DNA of 64,000 nucleotides from Chryseobacterium sp. Marseille-Q5410 (lineage in GTDB: Bacteria; Bacteroidota; Bacteroidia; Flavobacteriales; Weeksellaceae). The stretch spans positions 1-64,000 of the forward strand of contig CAMPOT010000001.1 in NCBI GenBank assembly GCA_946892665.1, read 5' to 3'. A program made the translations under genes and the position numbers. Of the stretch, positions 9,278 through 18,341 are shown piece by piece. Positions within the stretch are counted from its first letter, which is position 1, and each line of letters starts with the position of its first letter. A model generated the notes under the pieces. It was given only the letters and a program-made list of their open reading frames with translations, was not told where the DNA came from and ran no database searches.

Positions 9278-10030
9278 ATGCCCGAAGTTTCCATCATCAC
9301 GCCCGTCTATAATTCTTCAAAATTTTTAGCCCAAACTATCGAATCGGTATTTGCACAAACTTTCACCGATTGGGAATGGCTGATTACCGATGATTATTCT
9401 GCCGATGATTCCGTGAAGATGATTCAGGAACTCAATGATGGTCGGGTAAAACTCACGATCTCCGGAACAAATTGCGGCGCTGGACATGCCCGAAATATAT
9501 CTTTAAAAAAAGCCACCGGAAGATTCATCACTTTTTTAGATGCTGATGATTATTGGGAACCTAATTTCCTTGAAGAAATGGTCGCTTTTATAAAAAAAGA
9601 AAATGCTGAACTCGCCTACTCCAATTATGCGAGATGCGATGAAAATCTTCGCCCAAAAATCGAAGATTTTAAAGCTGATAAAGAAGTAAATTTCGGCAAT
9701 TTATTGAAAACCTGCAGGCTTTCTTTATTAAGTTCCATGTACGATTCGAAAAGAGTTGGAATCGAATTTTTCCCGGAAGGAAGCAAGCGCGAAGACCATG
9801 TCATGTGGCTCAATTTGCTAAAGAAAATCCCAGTAGGGAAACCGCTTCCTAAAACGATGGCGAAATACCGAATGCACGCAACCAGCATTTCGCGAAAAAA
9901 AACCAACATCGTGAAAGATCAATATTTGGTTTACAAAGACTTCATGAAATTTTCAACCGCGAAATCCTTGTATTACACTGCAAATTGGGCGTTGAACGGA
10001 TTAATGAAATACTCAAAACTTTTTAATTAA
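9278..10030 (+). CDS. Family 2 glycosyltransferase
   Basis: The 250-residue protein has the GT-A nucleotide-sugar fold of family GT2. It starts with PEVSIITPVYNSSKFL, has the first Asp motif TDDYSADDS near residue 45 and the metal-binding motif FLDADDYW near residue 90. The donor and acceptor sugars cannot be read from the sequence. I chose the ATG at 9278 because the in-frame GTG at 9254 overlaps a -7 promoter box. Its stop overlaps the next start (TAATG), so the two genes are coupled. It lies near waaA, so a role in lipopolysaccharide core assembly is possible but not shown. Confidence 0.85.
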   Translation: MPEVSIITPVYNSSKFLAQTIESVFAQTFTDWEWLITDDYSADDSVKMIQELNDGRVKLTISGTNCGAGHARNISLKKATGRFITFLDADDYWEPNFLEEMVAFIKKENAELAYSNYARCDENLRPKIEDFKADKEVNFGNLLKTCRLSLLSSMYDSKRVGIEFFPEGSKREDHVMWLNLLKKIPVGKPLPKTMAKYRMHATSISRKKTNIVKDQYLVYKDFMKFSTAKSLYYTANWALNGLMKYSKLFN

Positions 10031-10656
10031 TGGAATATTCAAAAGAATTCAAACAAGCTTTAAGCGAATTTCCGTCGATAGAAAAAGATCGCTTGATTTT
10101 CCGTTTGTTGAAAAAGGATAAATTACTCTCGAAGAAACTCTATTTTGAACTGATTGATCCTGAAACGACCGATCAGAAAAGAACTCAGATGGAAGAAAAT
10201 ATAGAAGAGAAAGTTCTTTTAGCTTCCAGATACCTAGCAAATCCAAAATATTATTTGGTAATAATCCGGAAAATAAGTGCCGAAATAACCGAACATATTA
10301 AAATCACAACTGATAAATTTGGTGAAATTTCGCTGCATTTACTTTTGGTGAATAAGATTTTAGAAAGCAACGAAAAACTGAATCGGCAAAGGTTTGATAA
10401 TGTCTATAAACTCTACATCTACCTCATCAATAAAATTGTCCGCGCTTTAATTCTCATCAAAAAAACAGACGAAGATTACTGGATGGAGTTTGATGAGTTA
10501 TTACAAGCCATCGATTTCCAGATCCACGAAAATATCTATCTTGAAAAACTCTGCATTAATAACAATTTTGATTTCAACTGGCTGAAGTGCGAATACATCC
10601 CGGATCATTTAGATCTGATCATTAAAGACATCAAAAGCCAGGGATTTTTAAGATAA
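10030..10656 (+). CDS. Conserved-looking hypothetical protein coupled to a glycosyltransferase
   Basis: The 208-residue protein has no signal peptide and no membrane helix. It is rich in Lys, Glu, Ile and Leu and looks mainly alpha-helical. I recognise no family or motif. Its start codon overlaps the stop of the upstream glycosyltransferase, which implies translational coupling. Its last 9 bases overlap the end of the convergent waaA gene. A cytoplasmic partner of the glycosyltransferase is one possibility, from context only. Confidence 0.7.
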   Translation: MEYSKEFKQALSEFPSIEKDRLIFRLLKKDKLLSKKLYFELIDPETTDQKRTQMEENIEEKVLLASRYLANPKYYLVIIRKISAEITEHIKITTDKFGEISLHLLLVNKILESNEKLNRQRFDNVYKLYIYLINKIVRALILIKKTDEDYWMEFDELLQAIDFQIHENIYLEKLCINNNFDFNWLKCEYIPDHLDLIIKDIKSQGFLR

Positions 10657-11883
10657 CATCTTGTTCAGAATTATTTCTGAAGCGTTCGGCTGGGAATCAA
10701 TAAAATTTCTGGCATTTATGCTCATTTTTTTCATGGATTCCTCATCATTCAAAAGGTTTAAAATATAAGGCGCGGCAAAAAATTCATCCTCAAAAGATTT
10801 GCCTCCGTGGTGCGCAATAAGCTCATCCGCCTCCGGATTTTTCTGGTAGTGATCACCAAAAAGAACTGGAATTCCAAATGTTGCTGCCTCTAAAATATTA
10901 TGAAGTCCTTTGGAATGAAATCCACCGCCAACAACCGCCAGATCACCATAAGAATATAATTTGGAAAGTAAGCCAATGCAATCGATAATAAGAACTTGGG
11001 AATTGGACGAATTAAAAACCTGCGAATTCGTCAATTGCGAATAGAGCATCGCATTGGGGAAAATCTCCTTCAAATTGGCAACTCTTTTCAAATCATGTGG
11101 CGCAATAATCATTTTCAAATCCCGATTTTTGGAGGCAACAATTTCCGCTAATCGTTCTTCGGATTCCCACGAACTTCCGAAAACAATCGTCTTTTTATTT
11201 TGTTTAAATTCGTCGATATATTGCACAAAATTATCGCTTTCTCTCAACTTTTTCACGCGGTCAAATCTCGTATCTCCGGCGGTAGAAGAGTTCGAAAGGC
11301 CAATGCTTTTCGCCAAAGCAGTTGAATGATTGGTTTGATGAAAAAACCAATTTACATTCTTCGAAAGTTTCTCCACAAACCAATTCCCGTAAGTTTTGAA
11401 AAAAACCTGGGTTTCATAAAAAAGTGCGGAAACGACATAAATTTTAGCGCCTTTCTGTTTTAAATCGGCCAAAAGATTGTACCAATAATCATATTTTACA
11501 GTGAAAAAAATATCGGTTTGGAAATGAGATGTAAATTCGTTTATCCAGATTTTTTTATCGAAAGGCAAATAGCAAATCGCATCTGCAATATTTTTTTTAT
11601 GAATCACATTTTCGTATCCTGAAGGAGAAAAAAAAGTAATAAGAATTTTGTGGCTAGGAAGTTTGTCTTTCAATTTTTCCAAAACAGGAAGCCCCTGCTC
11701 GTATTCGCCTAGACTCGCTGCATGCATCCAAATCACCTGATCATCCGTAGAAAATTTCGATTTCACGATATCACAAGATTGCCTTCTTCCAGCTAATCCT
11801 TTTTTCAATTTATAATTAAAAATCGCACCGATTTTCATTGCGAAAATAAGTAATGAAACAAATATGTTGTAGAAAAATTTCAT
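10648..11883 (-). CDS. waaA: 3-deoxy-D-manno-octulosonate (Kdo) transferase
   Basis: WaaA/KdtA adds Kdo from CMP-Kdo to lipid IVA at the inner membrane, the first step of the lipopolysaccharide core. The 411-residue protein has an N-terminal membrane anchor (FFYNIFVSLLIFAMKIG), then the WaaA acceptor domain with HAASLGEYEQGLPVL, where the Glu is the likely catalytic base. A GT-B C-terminal domain follows, with VGGGFHSKGLHNILEAA and FGDHYQKNPEADELI. I chose ATG 11883 because the longer in-frame start at 11916 would overlap the upstream gene and add a non-conserved lead. It forms an operon with the DUF1648-like and NlpC/P60 genes. Confidence 0.93.
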   Translation of the reverse strand: MKFFYNIFVSLLIFAMKIGAIFNYKLKKGLAGRRQSCDIVKSKFSTDDQVIWMHAASLGEYEQGLPVLEKLKDKLPSHKILITFFSPSGYENVIHKKNIADAICYLPFDKKIWINEFTSHFQTDIFFTVKYDYWYNLLADLKQKGAKIYVVSALFYETQVFFKTYGNWFVEKLSKNVNWFFHQTNHSTALAKSIGLSNSSTAGDTRFDRVKKLRESDNFVQYIDEFKQNKKTIVFGSSWESEERLAEIVASKNRDLKMIIAPHDLKRVANLKEIFPNAMLYSQLTNSQVFNSSNSQVLIIDCIGLLSKLYSYGDLAVVGGGFHSKGLHNILEAATFGIPVLFGDHYQKNPEADELIAHHGGKSFEDEFFAAPYILNLLNDEESMKKMSINARNFIDSQPNASEIILNKMLS

Positions 11884-11896
11884 TAATACAATTTTG

Positions 11897-12376
11897 TTAT
11901 TGGGAAGCTGTTTCACTTCTGGAAATGAACCATGAATAAATCAAACTTCCGACAAGAGTGCCTAAAAGGACAAACAATAAAATGTACATGAGTAAAATAT
12001 TCAAACCGCCGGCTTCATTCATAGCTGTAAGAATGCTTCCATAATTTATTGTTGCAACCATAGAAATTATCGTCAGAGAAAGAATTTGCACAATCAATCT
12101 GCTTACGATGGGATTTGTTTTCACATTTTTGGGAAGATTAAGAAGTTGTGAATCTGGATTTCTAGAAAGATAATAGAATAACAAAAATATCATCGTCGCA
12201 AGAATTGGCAACATCCAGATTGAATTCTTTGAACCGAACCCATCTGCTTTTCCATCACCTCCAAAATGAACAGGAATAATTTCTGGTAAATTTTTATAAT
12301 TTAAAATCGTGAAAATCCAAATGAAAATCAAGATGAAAAAGGAAATCAACTTTAGAAAAAAGGAAATATTTTTCAT
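11897..12376 (-). CDS. DUF1648-like membrane protein
   Basis: The 159-residue protein has four predicted membrane helices: about 5-25, 50-70, 92-112 and 125-148. After the first helix comes the motif LPEIIPVHFGGDGKADGFG, typical of the DUF1648/SdpI-like family. The function of that family is mostly unknown; SdpI members confer immunity to a peptide toxin, but nothing here shows that role. ATG 12376 is preferred over the in-frame TTG two codons earlier. It lies 13 bases from waaA and 9 bases from the NlpC/P60 gene, so one transcript is likely. Confidence 0.75.
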   Translation of the reverse strand: MKNISFFLKLISFFILIFIWIFTILNYKNLPEIIPVHFGGDGKADGFGSKNSIWMLPILATMIFLLFYYLSRNPDSQLLNLPKNVKTNPIVSRLIVQILSLTIISMVATINYGSILTAMNEAGGLNILLMYILLFVLLGTLVGSLIYSWFISRSETASQ

Positions 12377-12385
12377 GGCCAATAT

Positions 12386-13099
12386 TTATAAAATTCTTTT
12401 CACAAAACGCAATTTGTGGGTGTGCTTTGCTAAATCGGTATTGAAAATTCCTGTGGAATCCAGCAAATCGATTCTTACTTTTCCGTAGGCGTGAATAATT
12501 TTTTGATCTTCCAACATGATTCCCACATGCGAAATTTTGCCTTCCTGATTTTCAAAAAAAGCCAAATCTCCGGGCTCACTTTCTTCCACAAAGTCTAAAA
12601 CATGTCCCACTTCCGCCTGCTGGTAAGCATCTCTAGGCAACTGGATTCCGTGAACTTTGAAAACCAACTGGGTAAATCCGCTGCAATCAATCCCGAAAAA
12701 ACTTCGTCCGCTCCACAAATACGGAACATTTACAAAGCGTTTCGCGGTTTCAGAAAGCGATTTCCCTGTTGCTTCCGACAAAGTTTCTTGTTCATCAAAA
12801 AGTATTTCACTTCCTATAGAAAGCAAGATTTTACCTTCATTACAATTAAAAAATTTAAAATCTTCAGTAAGAATTTGTGAAGTTTTTTGAGCAAAATCTT
12901 CCTCGGAAATCTTGGAAATTTGGTTTGCATCAACCCAACCTTCGTAGCCATCAAAAACCATTTTAATTTTTGAAAAACTTCCGTTTTCTTCGATAATCTC
13001 CACCTTTTCGCCATAGAGAAGTTGGGAAACCATCTCCGACTGATGTGAGTTTTCTGCCCGAAGTGGCGCTACCGAAACATTGCAAATTCCTTTTTCCAT
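12386..13099 (-). CDS. SH3-NlpC/P60 (C40) peptidoglycan hydrolase
   Basis: The 237-residue protein begins with a bacterial SH3-like domain (about 5-65, with YEGWVDANQI). A C40 cysteine peptidase domain follows at about 115-225. The catalytic Cys is in GIDCSGFTQLVF, the catalytic His in SHVGIML, and a third polar residue follows in HAYGKVRID. Enzymes of this type cleave D-gamma-Glu-diamino acid bonds in cell-wall peptides. No signal peptide is seen, which suggests either a cytoplasmic role in recycling muropeptides or an unusual export route. It is the first gene of the operon with the DUF1648-like gene and waaA. Confidence 0.88.
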   Translation of the reverse strand: MEKGICNVSVAPLRAENSHQSEMVSQLLYGEKVEIIEENGSFSKIKMVFDGYEGWVDANQISKISEEDFAQKTSQILTEDFKFFNCNEGKILLSIGSEILFDEQETLSEATGKSLSETAKRFVNVPYLWSGRSFFGIDCSGFTQLVFKVHGIQLPRDAYQQAEVGHVLDFVEESEPGDLAFFENQEGKISHVGIMLEDQKIIHAYGKVRIDLLDSTGIFNTDLAKHTHKLRFVKRIL

Positions 13100-13206
13100 A
13101 AATTATATATCGCTGATTTTATCGATTTCGCTGATCATCATCCTCAAATTTATAAACAACTCTTTTAAAAATAATCAGCCCTATCAGTTAGATCCGCGAG
13201 AAAATG

Positions 13207-13854
13207 TTAAATTTTTCTGATTAAATTTACCCCGTCCCGCAAAGGTAAAATAAGATTTTCAAAATCTTCGTCCTGAGCAACCAAATCATTCAGCTCTTTG
13301 ATATTTTGCGTTGATTTCGTTTTCGGATTATCCTCCAAAATTTTCCCGTACCAAAGTACATTATCAAACATTACCACCGAACCCGATTTCAACCGAGGTT
13401 TGATGAGTTTGAAATATTCCACATAATTTTCTTTATCTGCATCGATGAAAACGAGATCGAAAATTTCGTTGGTTTCTTTCAAAAATACTTTTGCATCTTG
13501 AATTCTAAAGTTTATTTGCGCTGAATATTCACTTTCATTAAAATATTTCTGAGGCAAATACGCCAAATCTTCATTCACATCCAAAGTGGTGATTTTTCCT
13601 TCTTTTGCTAAACCTTCTGCCAAGCACAAAGTCGCATAACCGGTGAAAGTTCCGATTTCCAGAATGTTTTTTGGCTGCATCATTTTTGAAAGAATAGCAA
13701 GCAGTCTTCCTTGCTGATAACCGGAAATCATGTGCGGTTGCGTGGTTTTTTGGTAAGTCTCTTTTCTCAACTTTTTCAAAATTGCAGGCTCCGCTGAAGC
13801 GTGATTTTCTAAATATCGGTCCATTTCCGGACAGTTTTCTTCAAAAAAACTCAT
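13207..13854 (-). CDS. Class I SAM-dependent O-methyltransferase
   Basis: The 215-residue protein belongs to the catechol-O-methyltransferase-like family (methyltransferase 3). The SAM-binding motif is LEIGTFTGYATLCLAEG near residue 65. The acidic motif VFIDADKENY and the metal-site region VMFDNVLWYGK near residue 165 complete the family pattern. Substrates of such enzymes are usually small catechols or phenols; none can be assigned. A -7-like box TAAATTTG (plus 13868-13875) lies just upstream, after the ompA terminator. Confidence 0.88.
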   Translation of the reverse strand: MSFFEENCPEMDRYLENHASAEPAILKKLRKETYQKTTQPHMISGYQQGRLLAILSKMMQPKNILEIGTFTGYATLCLAEGLAKEGKITTLDVNEDLAYLPQKYFNESEYSAQINFRIQDAKVFLKETNEIFDLVFIDADKENYVEYFKLIKPRLKSGSVVMFDNVLWYGKILEDNPKTKSTQNIKELNDLVAQDEDFENLILPLRDGVNLIRKI

Positions 13855-13886
13855 GGTATTTTTTTTTCAAATTTAAGGAAATAAAA

Positions 13887-13910
13887 AAATCCCGAAAATA
13901 CTCGGGATTT
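13887..13910 (-). terminator. Terminator of the OmpA-family gene
   Basis: AAATCCCGA and TCGGGATTT form a 9-bp stem with a 6-base loop. On the minus strand it is followed by a T run. It separates the ompA-like gene from the O-methyltransferase gene. Confidence 0.85.
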
Positions 13911-13929
13911 CTAATCTTTTAGGTTGATT

Positions 13930-14766
13930 TTAATTTTTCACAGGTGCAATATCCATCAATTTCATGAATTCATCTAATTTCGGCATAATGATGATTTCCG
14001 TTCTGCGGTTTTCCGCTCTTCCGGAAACTGATGCGTTGGTAGTTTTCGGGTTGTATTCGCTACGTCCGCCCGCTGTAATTCTTGCAGGATTTACACCGAA
14101 TTTAGTCTGAAGGATTTTTGCCATTGAAGTTGCCCGTAAAGCGGATAAATCCCAGTTATCTTTCGGTAGATTGGCTGAATTTAACGGAACATTATCGGTA
14201 TTTCCTTCAATTAACACGGAATAAGTGTCGTAATCATTAATCACTTGCGCCACTTTACCCAAAACATCTTGCGCAGCTGGCAAAACATTGTAATCGCCTG
14301 TTTTGTACAACATTTGATCTGATAAAGAAATCATTACCACGCCTTTTAAAACTTTCACTTGAACGTCTTTGTCTGCAACATTATCCAAAGATCTTTTCAA
14401 TTTATTGGAAAGTGCAAGATTCAAACTATCGTTTTTCGAATTGGTAGAAATTAATTGCTTGATATATTTGTTGGAAGAATTGATCTCACTGATGAGTTCA
14501 GTAATGTTTTTAGAACCTTGACCTGTATTCGCCAAACATGCATCCAATGATGTTTTCAATGCATTATTTTGGTCTCTCAACAAATTATTTTCACTCGACA
14601 AACCTGCGTTGGTCGCTTTCAAATCCTGAATTTCTCTTTGTCGTTCGCCGATATTGGTGATGCATTGATTATAATTTAAATTTAAAGCATCAAATTGCTT
14701 TTTGCTTACACACGAAGTGAGCGTAAGTGCCATCATTGCAATGGCGAAAAGGGTTCCTGTTCTCAT
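13930..14766 (-). CDS. OmpA-family peptidoglycan-binding lipoprotein
   Basis: The 278-residue lipoprotein has lipobox LTSC (Cys near residue 19). A coiled-coil region follows at about 25-115 (ERQREIQDLKATNAGLSSEN), then an OmpA C-terminal domain at about 140-265. The peptidoglycan-binding signature is visible: IEGNTDNVPL, DLSALRATSMAKIL and GRAENRRTEIIIMP. It should sit in the outer membrane and bind diaminopimelate in the cell wall, spacing the two layers. It is a single-gene transcript with its own terminator and a TATCTTTG box 20 bases upstream of the start. Confidence 0.9.
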   Translation of the reverse strand: MRTGTLFAIAMMALTLTSCVSKKQFDALNLNYNQCITNIGERQREIQDLKATNAGLSSENNLLRDQNNALKTSLDACLANTGQGSKNITELISEINSSNKYIKQLISTNSKNDSLNLALSNKLKRSLDNVADKDVQVKVLKGVVMISLSDQMLYKTGDYNVLPAAQDVLGKVAQVINDYDTYSVLIEGNTDNVPLNSANLPKDNWDLSALRATSMAKILQTKFGVNPARITAGGRSEYNPKTTNASVSGRAENRRTEIIIMPKLDEFMKLMDIAPVKN

Positions 14767-14786
14767 AAAAATAGATTTATTTAAGC

Positions 14787-14794
14787 CAAAGATA
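14787..14794 (-). promoter_or_regulatory. -7 element of the OmpA-family gene
   Basis: On the minus strand TATCTTTG matches TAnnTTTG and lies 20 bases before the start codon at 14766. The -33 position is poor. It is back to back with the tilS -7 box, 25 bases away. Confidence 0.45.
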
Positions 14795-14819
14795 GAGAAT
14801 TCGATTGAAACAGAAGAAT

Positions 14820-14827
14820 TATCTTTG
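14820..14827 (+). promoter_or_regulatory. -7 element of tilS
   Basis: TATCTTTG matches TAnnTTTG and lies 17 bases before the TTG start of tilS at 14845. The transcript leader would be only about ten bases. No TTTG is present at the -33 spacing. Confidence 0.5.
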
Positions 14828-14844
14828 CCAAATAATTCTTAAAA

Positions 14845-16149
14845 TTGCTCACCAAAGAAACATTTCATCACGCGCTCCGAAATCTGCTTCAAAACCCAGA
14901 AAGCAGCCATTTTTTGCTTGCGGTAAGCGGTGGCGCAGATTCGATGGCGCTTTTGCAACTGTTCTATTCTTTAGAATTGAAATTGCAAGTAGCGCATGTA
15001 AATTATCATTTAAGGGGAAAAGATTCTGATGCAGATCAGGAATTGGTGCAGGATTTTTGCTCGGAAAACAACATTCCGTTTCATCTTTATGAAGTAAGCG
15101 ACAAAGATCAAAAGCCCGAAAATTCCATCCAAAATTGGGCAAGAAATCTTCGATATGATTTTTTTAGAAAAATTCAAAAAACAGAAAATCTCGATTATTT
15201 GGTCACTGCGCATCACCTCAACGATCAGTTGGAAACTTTTCTCATTAATCTATCAAAAGCATCTGGAATTCATGGTTTAAGTGGGATTCCTGCTAATGAA
15301 AACCAAATTTTACGACCACTTTTGAATTTTACTAAAGAGGAAATTTACGCTTTTGCCGAAGCAAATAATTTGGAATTTCGGGAAGATGTTTCCAATCAAA
15401 AGAATGAATATTTAAGGAATTTTATCCGAAATGAAATTGCACCGAAACTCTTCGAAACCAACGAAAATTTCCTGCAGAATTTTGCTAAAAGCATTAATTA
15501 CCTCAACCAAACCAAAAGATTTGTAGAAGAAAAAATTCGGCAAACCGAACTCGAACTGATCTATGAAAAAAATCAGGTTTTTTACCTGAACAAAGCCCAA
15601 TTTACGGAACAAGACGATCTGACGAAATTTGAAATCCTGAAGAAATTTGGATTTCAGGATGAAAAAGAAATTGCAAAAATCTTCAATGCAGACAAAGGAA
15701 AAACCTTCAATTCCGCAGAATTTCAATTGCTGGTCGATCGCGAGAATTTCGTTTTTATTGAAAATACTTCTAACCAAAATTCAACTGAAAATTCAGAAGA
15801 AATCATCATCGCAGAAAGTCTTTCAAGCATTAAAAATCGTACTGTTTCTCTTTCAAAATGGATCATTAATGAAAACGAAACGCATTGGGTTTATGATGAA
15901 GAAAAGCTGATTTTTCCTTTAAAATTAAGAAAGAAAAAACGTGGCGATTTGATTCTCCCAATCGGGATGATAGGCAAAAAGACCGTTTCGAAGTTTTTTA
16001 AGGATGAAAAAATCCCTATTTTAGCCCGGCAGAAAATCTGGCTTTTGTGCAATGGAAATGATGAAGTAATGGGAATTCTCCCGCATCGTCAAGACCGAAG
16101 ATTTTCCGCTAATCAACACACTAAAAGTACAATAAAAATCAAATTTTAA
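14845..16149 (+). CDS. tilS: tRNA(Ile)-lysidine synthetase
   Basis: TilS attaches lysine to C34 of the tRNA-Ile that reads AUA codons. The 434-residue protein has the N-type ATP pyrophosphatase loop AVSGGADSMALLQLF at about 28-42 and the TilS motif VTAHHLNDQLETFL near 127. A C-terminal TilS substrate-binding domain ends GILPHRQDRRFSANQH. The start is TTG: no in-frame ATG exists before the P-loop, and the next ATG is inside it. A -7 box lies 17 bases upstream. It is divergent from the ompA-like gene, and dsbD follows after 33 bases. Confidence 0.95.
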   Translation: MLTKETFHHALRNLLQNPESSHFLLAVSGGADSMALLQLFYSLELKLQVAHVNYHLRGKDSDADQELVQDFCSENNIPFHLYEVSDKDQKPENSIQNWARNLRYDFFRKIQKTENLDYLVTAHHLNDQLETFLINLSKASGIHGLSGIPANENQILRPLLNFTKEEIYAFAEANNLEFREDVSNQKNEYLRNFIRNEIAPKLFETNENFLQNFAKSINYLNQTKRFVEEKIRQTELELIYEKNQVFYLNKAQFTEQDDLTKFEILKKFGFQDEKEIAKIFNADKGKTFNSAEFQLLVDRENFVFIENTSNQNSTENSEEIIIAESLSSIKNRTVSLSKWIINENETHWVYDEEKLIFPLKLRKKKRGDLILPIGMIGKKTVSKFFKDEKIPILARQKIWLLCNGNDEVMGILPHRQDRRFSANQHTKSTIKIKF

Positions 16150-16182
16150 CCTTATTTATCGAGGTTTAAAACAAATGTAAAA

Positions 16183-18264
16183 ATGAAATTCAAAAATTGG
16201 CTCGTCCTCATCATTCTTTTCTTTTTTCAGGGAATTTCTGCTCAGATTAAAGATCCTGTAAAATTCAAATACAACATCAATCCGCTTCCCAACGGAGTTT
16301 ACGAAGCAGTTCTTACCGCAACCATCGAAAAAAACTGGCATATATATTCGAAAGATTTACCGCCGGATTCCGGGATTCCTACGGAAATGAAACTTTCTTC
16401 AAAGGAAGGTATTCAATTGATTGGAGGGGTTGTAGAAGTGGGAAAAAAACACGACGAATTTTCGGAAGCGTTCGGCGCGCAAATCGTTTATTTCTCGGAT
16501 TTGGTGCTTTTTAAGCAAAAATTTAAACTTAAAGATCCTGCGAAACCAGCAACAGTTGCTGCAGAAATTACTTACCAAACCTGCAACGACCGAGTTTGCC
16601 TGGCTCCAAATACTTTAGAATTTGAACAGAAAATTTCGGCAACAACAACGCAGAACGCAGTTGCCGAACCTATAACCGAAACCGAAAAAATCATTGAAAA
16701 CCCTGTCGCAAAAGATTCAATCATAGAAATTACTGCGCCGGAAACTGCTGTAGCAGCTCGTACATCAACGATTGCTTCGGACCAAAAAGGACTTAAAGTT
16801 TCTTCCATAGATTTCCAAAATCCTTTGACCGATTGCGGAATGGAAAAACAAGAGAACAACGAAAATTTCTGGACCTATTTGCTTCTTGGATTTTTCGGTG
16901 GGCTCATCGCATTGCTTACTCCATGTGTATTTCCGATGATTCCTCTTACAGTTTCCTTCTTTACGAAAGGTTCAAAAAATCAAGCGAAAGGCAAACGCGA
17001 TGCTTTCATTTACGGATTTTTCATCCTGCTGATCTTTGTTTTATTAAGTGTTCCTTTCCATATTATTGACGGAATTGCCGGGAATATTTTTAACCAAATT
17101 TCGACCAGCGTTTGGCTGAATATCACTTTTTTCATCATTTTTATTTTCTTTGCCGGGAGCTTCTTCGGATATTACGATATCACTTTACCGAGTTCCATTG
17201 CCAATAAATCTTCGAAAGCGGAAGATGCTGGTGGAATAATCGGGATTTTCTTTATGGCACTCACTTTAGTAATTGTTTCTTTCTCTTGCACAGGACCTAT
17301 TTTGGGAAGTTTACTGGGAAGCGCAGTGACTGGTTCAGCAAATGTTCCGATGTTGCTTACTTTTGCTCTGGCAGGCTTCGGTTTAAGCTGGGCAATTGTA
17401 TTCGGTTTGTTGGCATTGTTTCCACAAGCGCTGCAAAGTTTACCGAAATCCGGAGGTTGGATGAACACGGTGAAAGTGGTTTTAGGATTTATCGAACTAG
17501 GATTGGCATTGAAATTTTTGTCGAAAGCAGATTTGGTTTCAAAGACCTTCTTCCTAAAAAGAGAATTGTTCATCGTACTTTGGATTCTTATTACCATCGG
17601 ATTGGTATTGTACTTATTTGGTAAAATCAAATTCCCACATGATGACAAAAAGCAAAAAATCTCATTAACCAGAAAAATATTCGGGTTACTAGGAATTGGT
17701 TTTATCGTGTATTTAATTCAAGGTTTAATTCCTGCCGAAAGACCAAAGCTGCAAATGCTTTCCGGGATTTTGCCTCCGATAAATGTAAGTTATCTTCATA
17801 AAGAAGAAGACGGAATTTTGGGAATGCATCCGGAACATGATTATTTCAAAGCTATTGAATTAGCCAAAAAAGAAAATAAACCTGTCCTCATCGATTTCAC
17901 AGGTTATGGGTGCGAAAATTGCCGAAAAATGGAAGAATTTGTGTGGAGCGAACCCGATATTTTACCGATTCTTCAGAACGATGTGGTTTTAACTTCGCTG
18001 TATGTTGATGACAAAGAAGAATTGCCGGAAAACGAGCAAACCAAAATCGATATGGGAAATGGACAAATGAAAAAAATCAAAACCATAGGCGACAAATGGT
18101 CGATGTTTCAACAGGTGAATTTCAACAATAATTCCCAACCGCATTATGTATTGGTTTCGCCGGATGGAAAGGTAATCAACACCCCGGTTTCCGGTTACAT
18201 GCCGAAAGAAGATTTTAAAAATTTCCTGAATTGCGGAATTGAATTTTTTAAGAAAAACAAGTAA
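16183..18264 (+). CDS. dsbD: Thiol:disulfide interchange protein DsbD
   Basis: DsbD moves electrons from cytoplasmic thioredoxin to periplasmic proteins. The 693-residue protein has a signal peptide ending ISAQ and an N-terminal DsbD-alpha immunoglobulin-like domain to about residue 150. After a low-complexity linker comes an eight-helix membrane core with the paired Cys motifs LLTPCVFPMIPL (near 245) and FSCTGPILGSLLG (near 370). The C-terminal thioredoxin-like domain has the active site GYGCENCRKMEEF near residue 573, a CxxC. Its length and order fit full-length DsbD. A strong terminator follows. Confidence 0.95.
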   Translation: MKFKNWLVLIILFFFQGISAQIKDPVKFKYNINPLPNGVYEAVLTATIEKNWHIYSKDLPPDSGIPTEMKLSSKEGIQLIGGVVEVGKKHDEFSEAFGAQIVYFSDLVLFKQKFKLKDPAKPATVAAEITYQTCNDRVCLAPNTLEFEQKISATTTQNAVAEPITETEKIIENPVAKDSIIEITAPETAVAARTSTIASDQKGLKVSSIDFQNPLTDCGMEKQENNENFWTYLLLGFFGGLIALLTPCVFPMIPLTVSFFTKGSKNQAKGKRDAFIYGFFILLIFVLLSVPFHIIDGIAGNIFNQISTSVWLNITFFIIFIFFAGSFFGYYDITLPSSIANKSSKAEDAGGIIGIFFMALTLVIVSFSCTGPILGSLLGSAVTGSANVPMLLTFALAGFGLSWAIVFGLLALFPQALQSLPKSGGWMNTVKVVLGFIELGLALKFLSKADLVSKTFFLKRELFIVLWILITIGLVLYLFGKIKFPHDDKKQKISLTRKIFGLLGIGFIVYLIQGLIPAERPKLQMLSGILPPINVSYLHKEEDGILGMHPEHDYFKAIELAKKENKPVLIDFTGYGCENCRKMEEFVWSEPDILPILQNDVVLTSLYVDDKEELPENEQTKIDMGNGQMKKIKTIGDKWSMFQQVNFNNNSQPHYVLVSPDGKVINTPVSGYMPKEDFKNFLNCGIEFFKKNK

Positions 18265-18281
18265 AATTCCACTTAAAATAG

Positions 18282-18314
18282 AAAATGTCCGTACCAAAAA
18301 GTGCGGACATTTTT
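18282..18314. terminator. Bidirectional terminator between dsbD and a lipoprotein gene
   Basis: AAAATGTCCGTAC pairs with GTGCGGACATTTT (13 bp with one G-U pair) around loop CAAAAA. T runs follow on both strands, so it can end both dsbD and the convergent gene at 18342. Confidence 0.85.
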
Positions 18315-18341
18315 ATAATCAAAATATTGTATTTAAAACGA

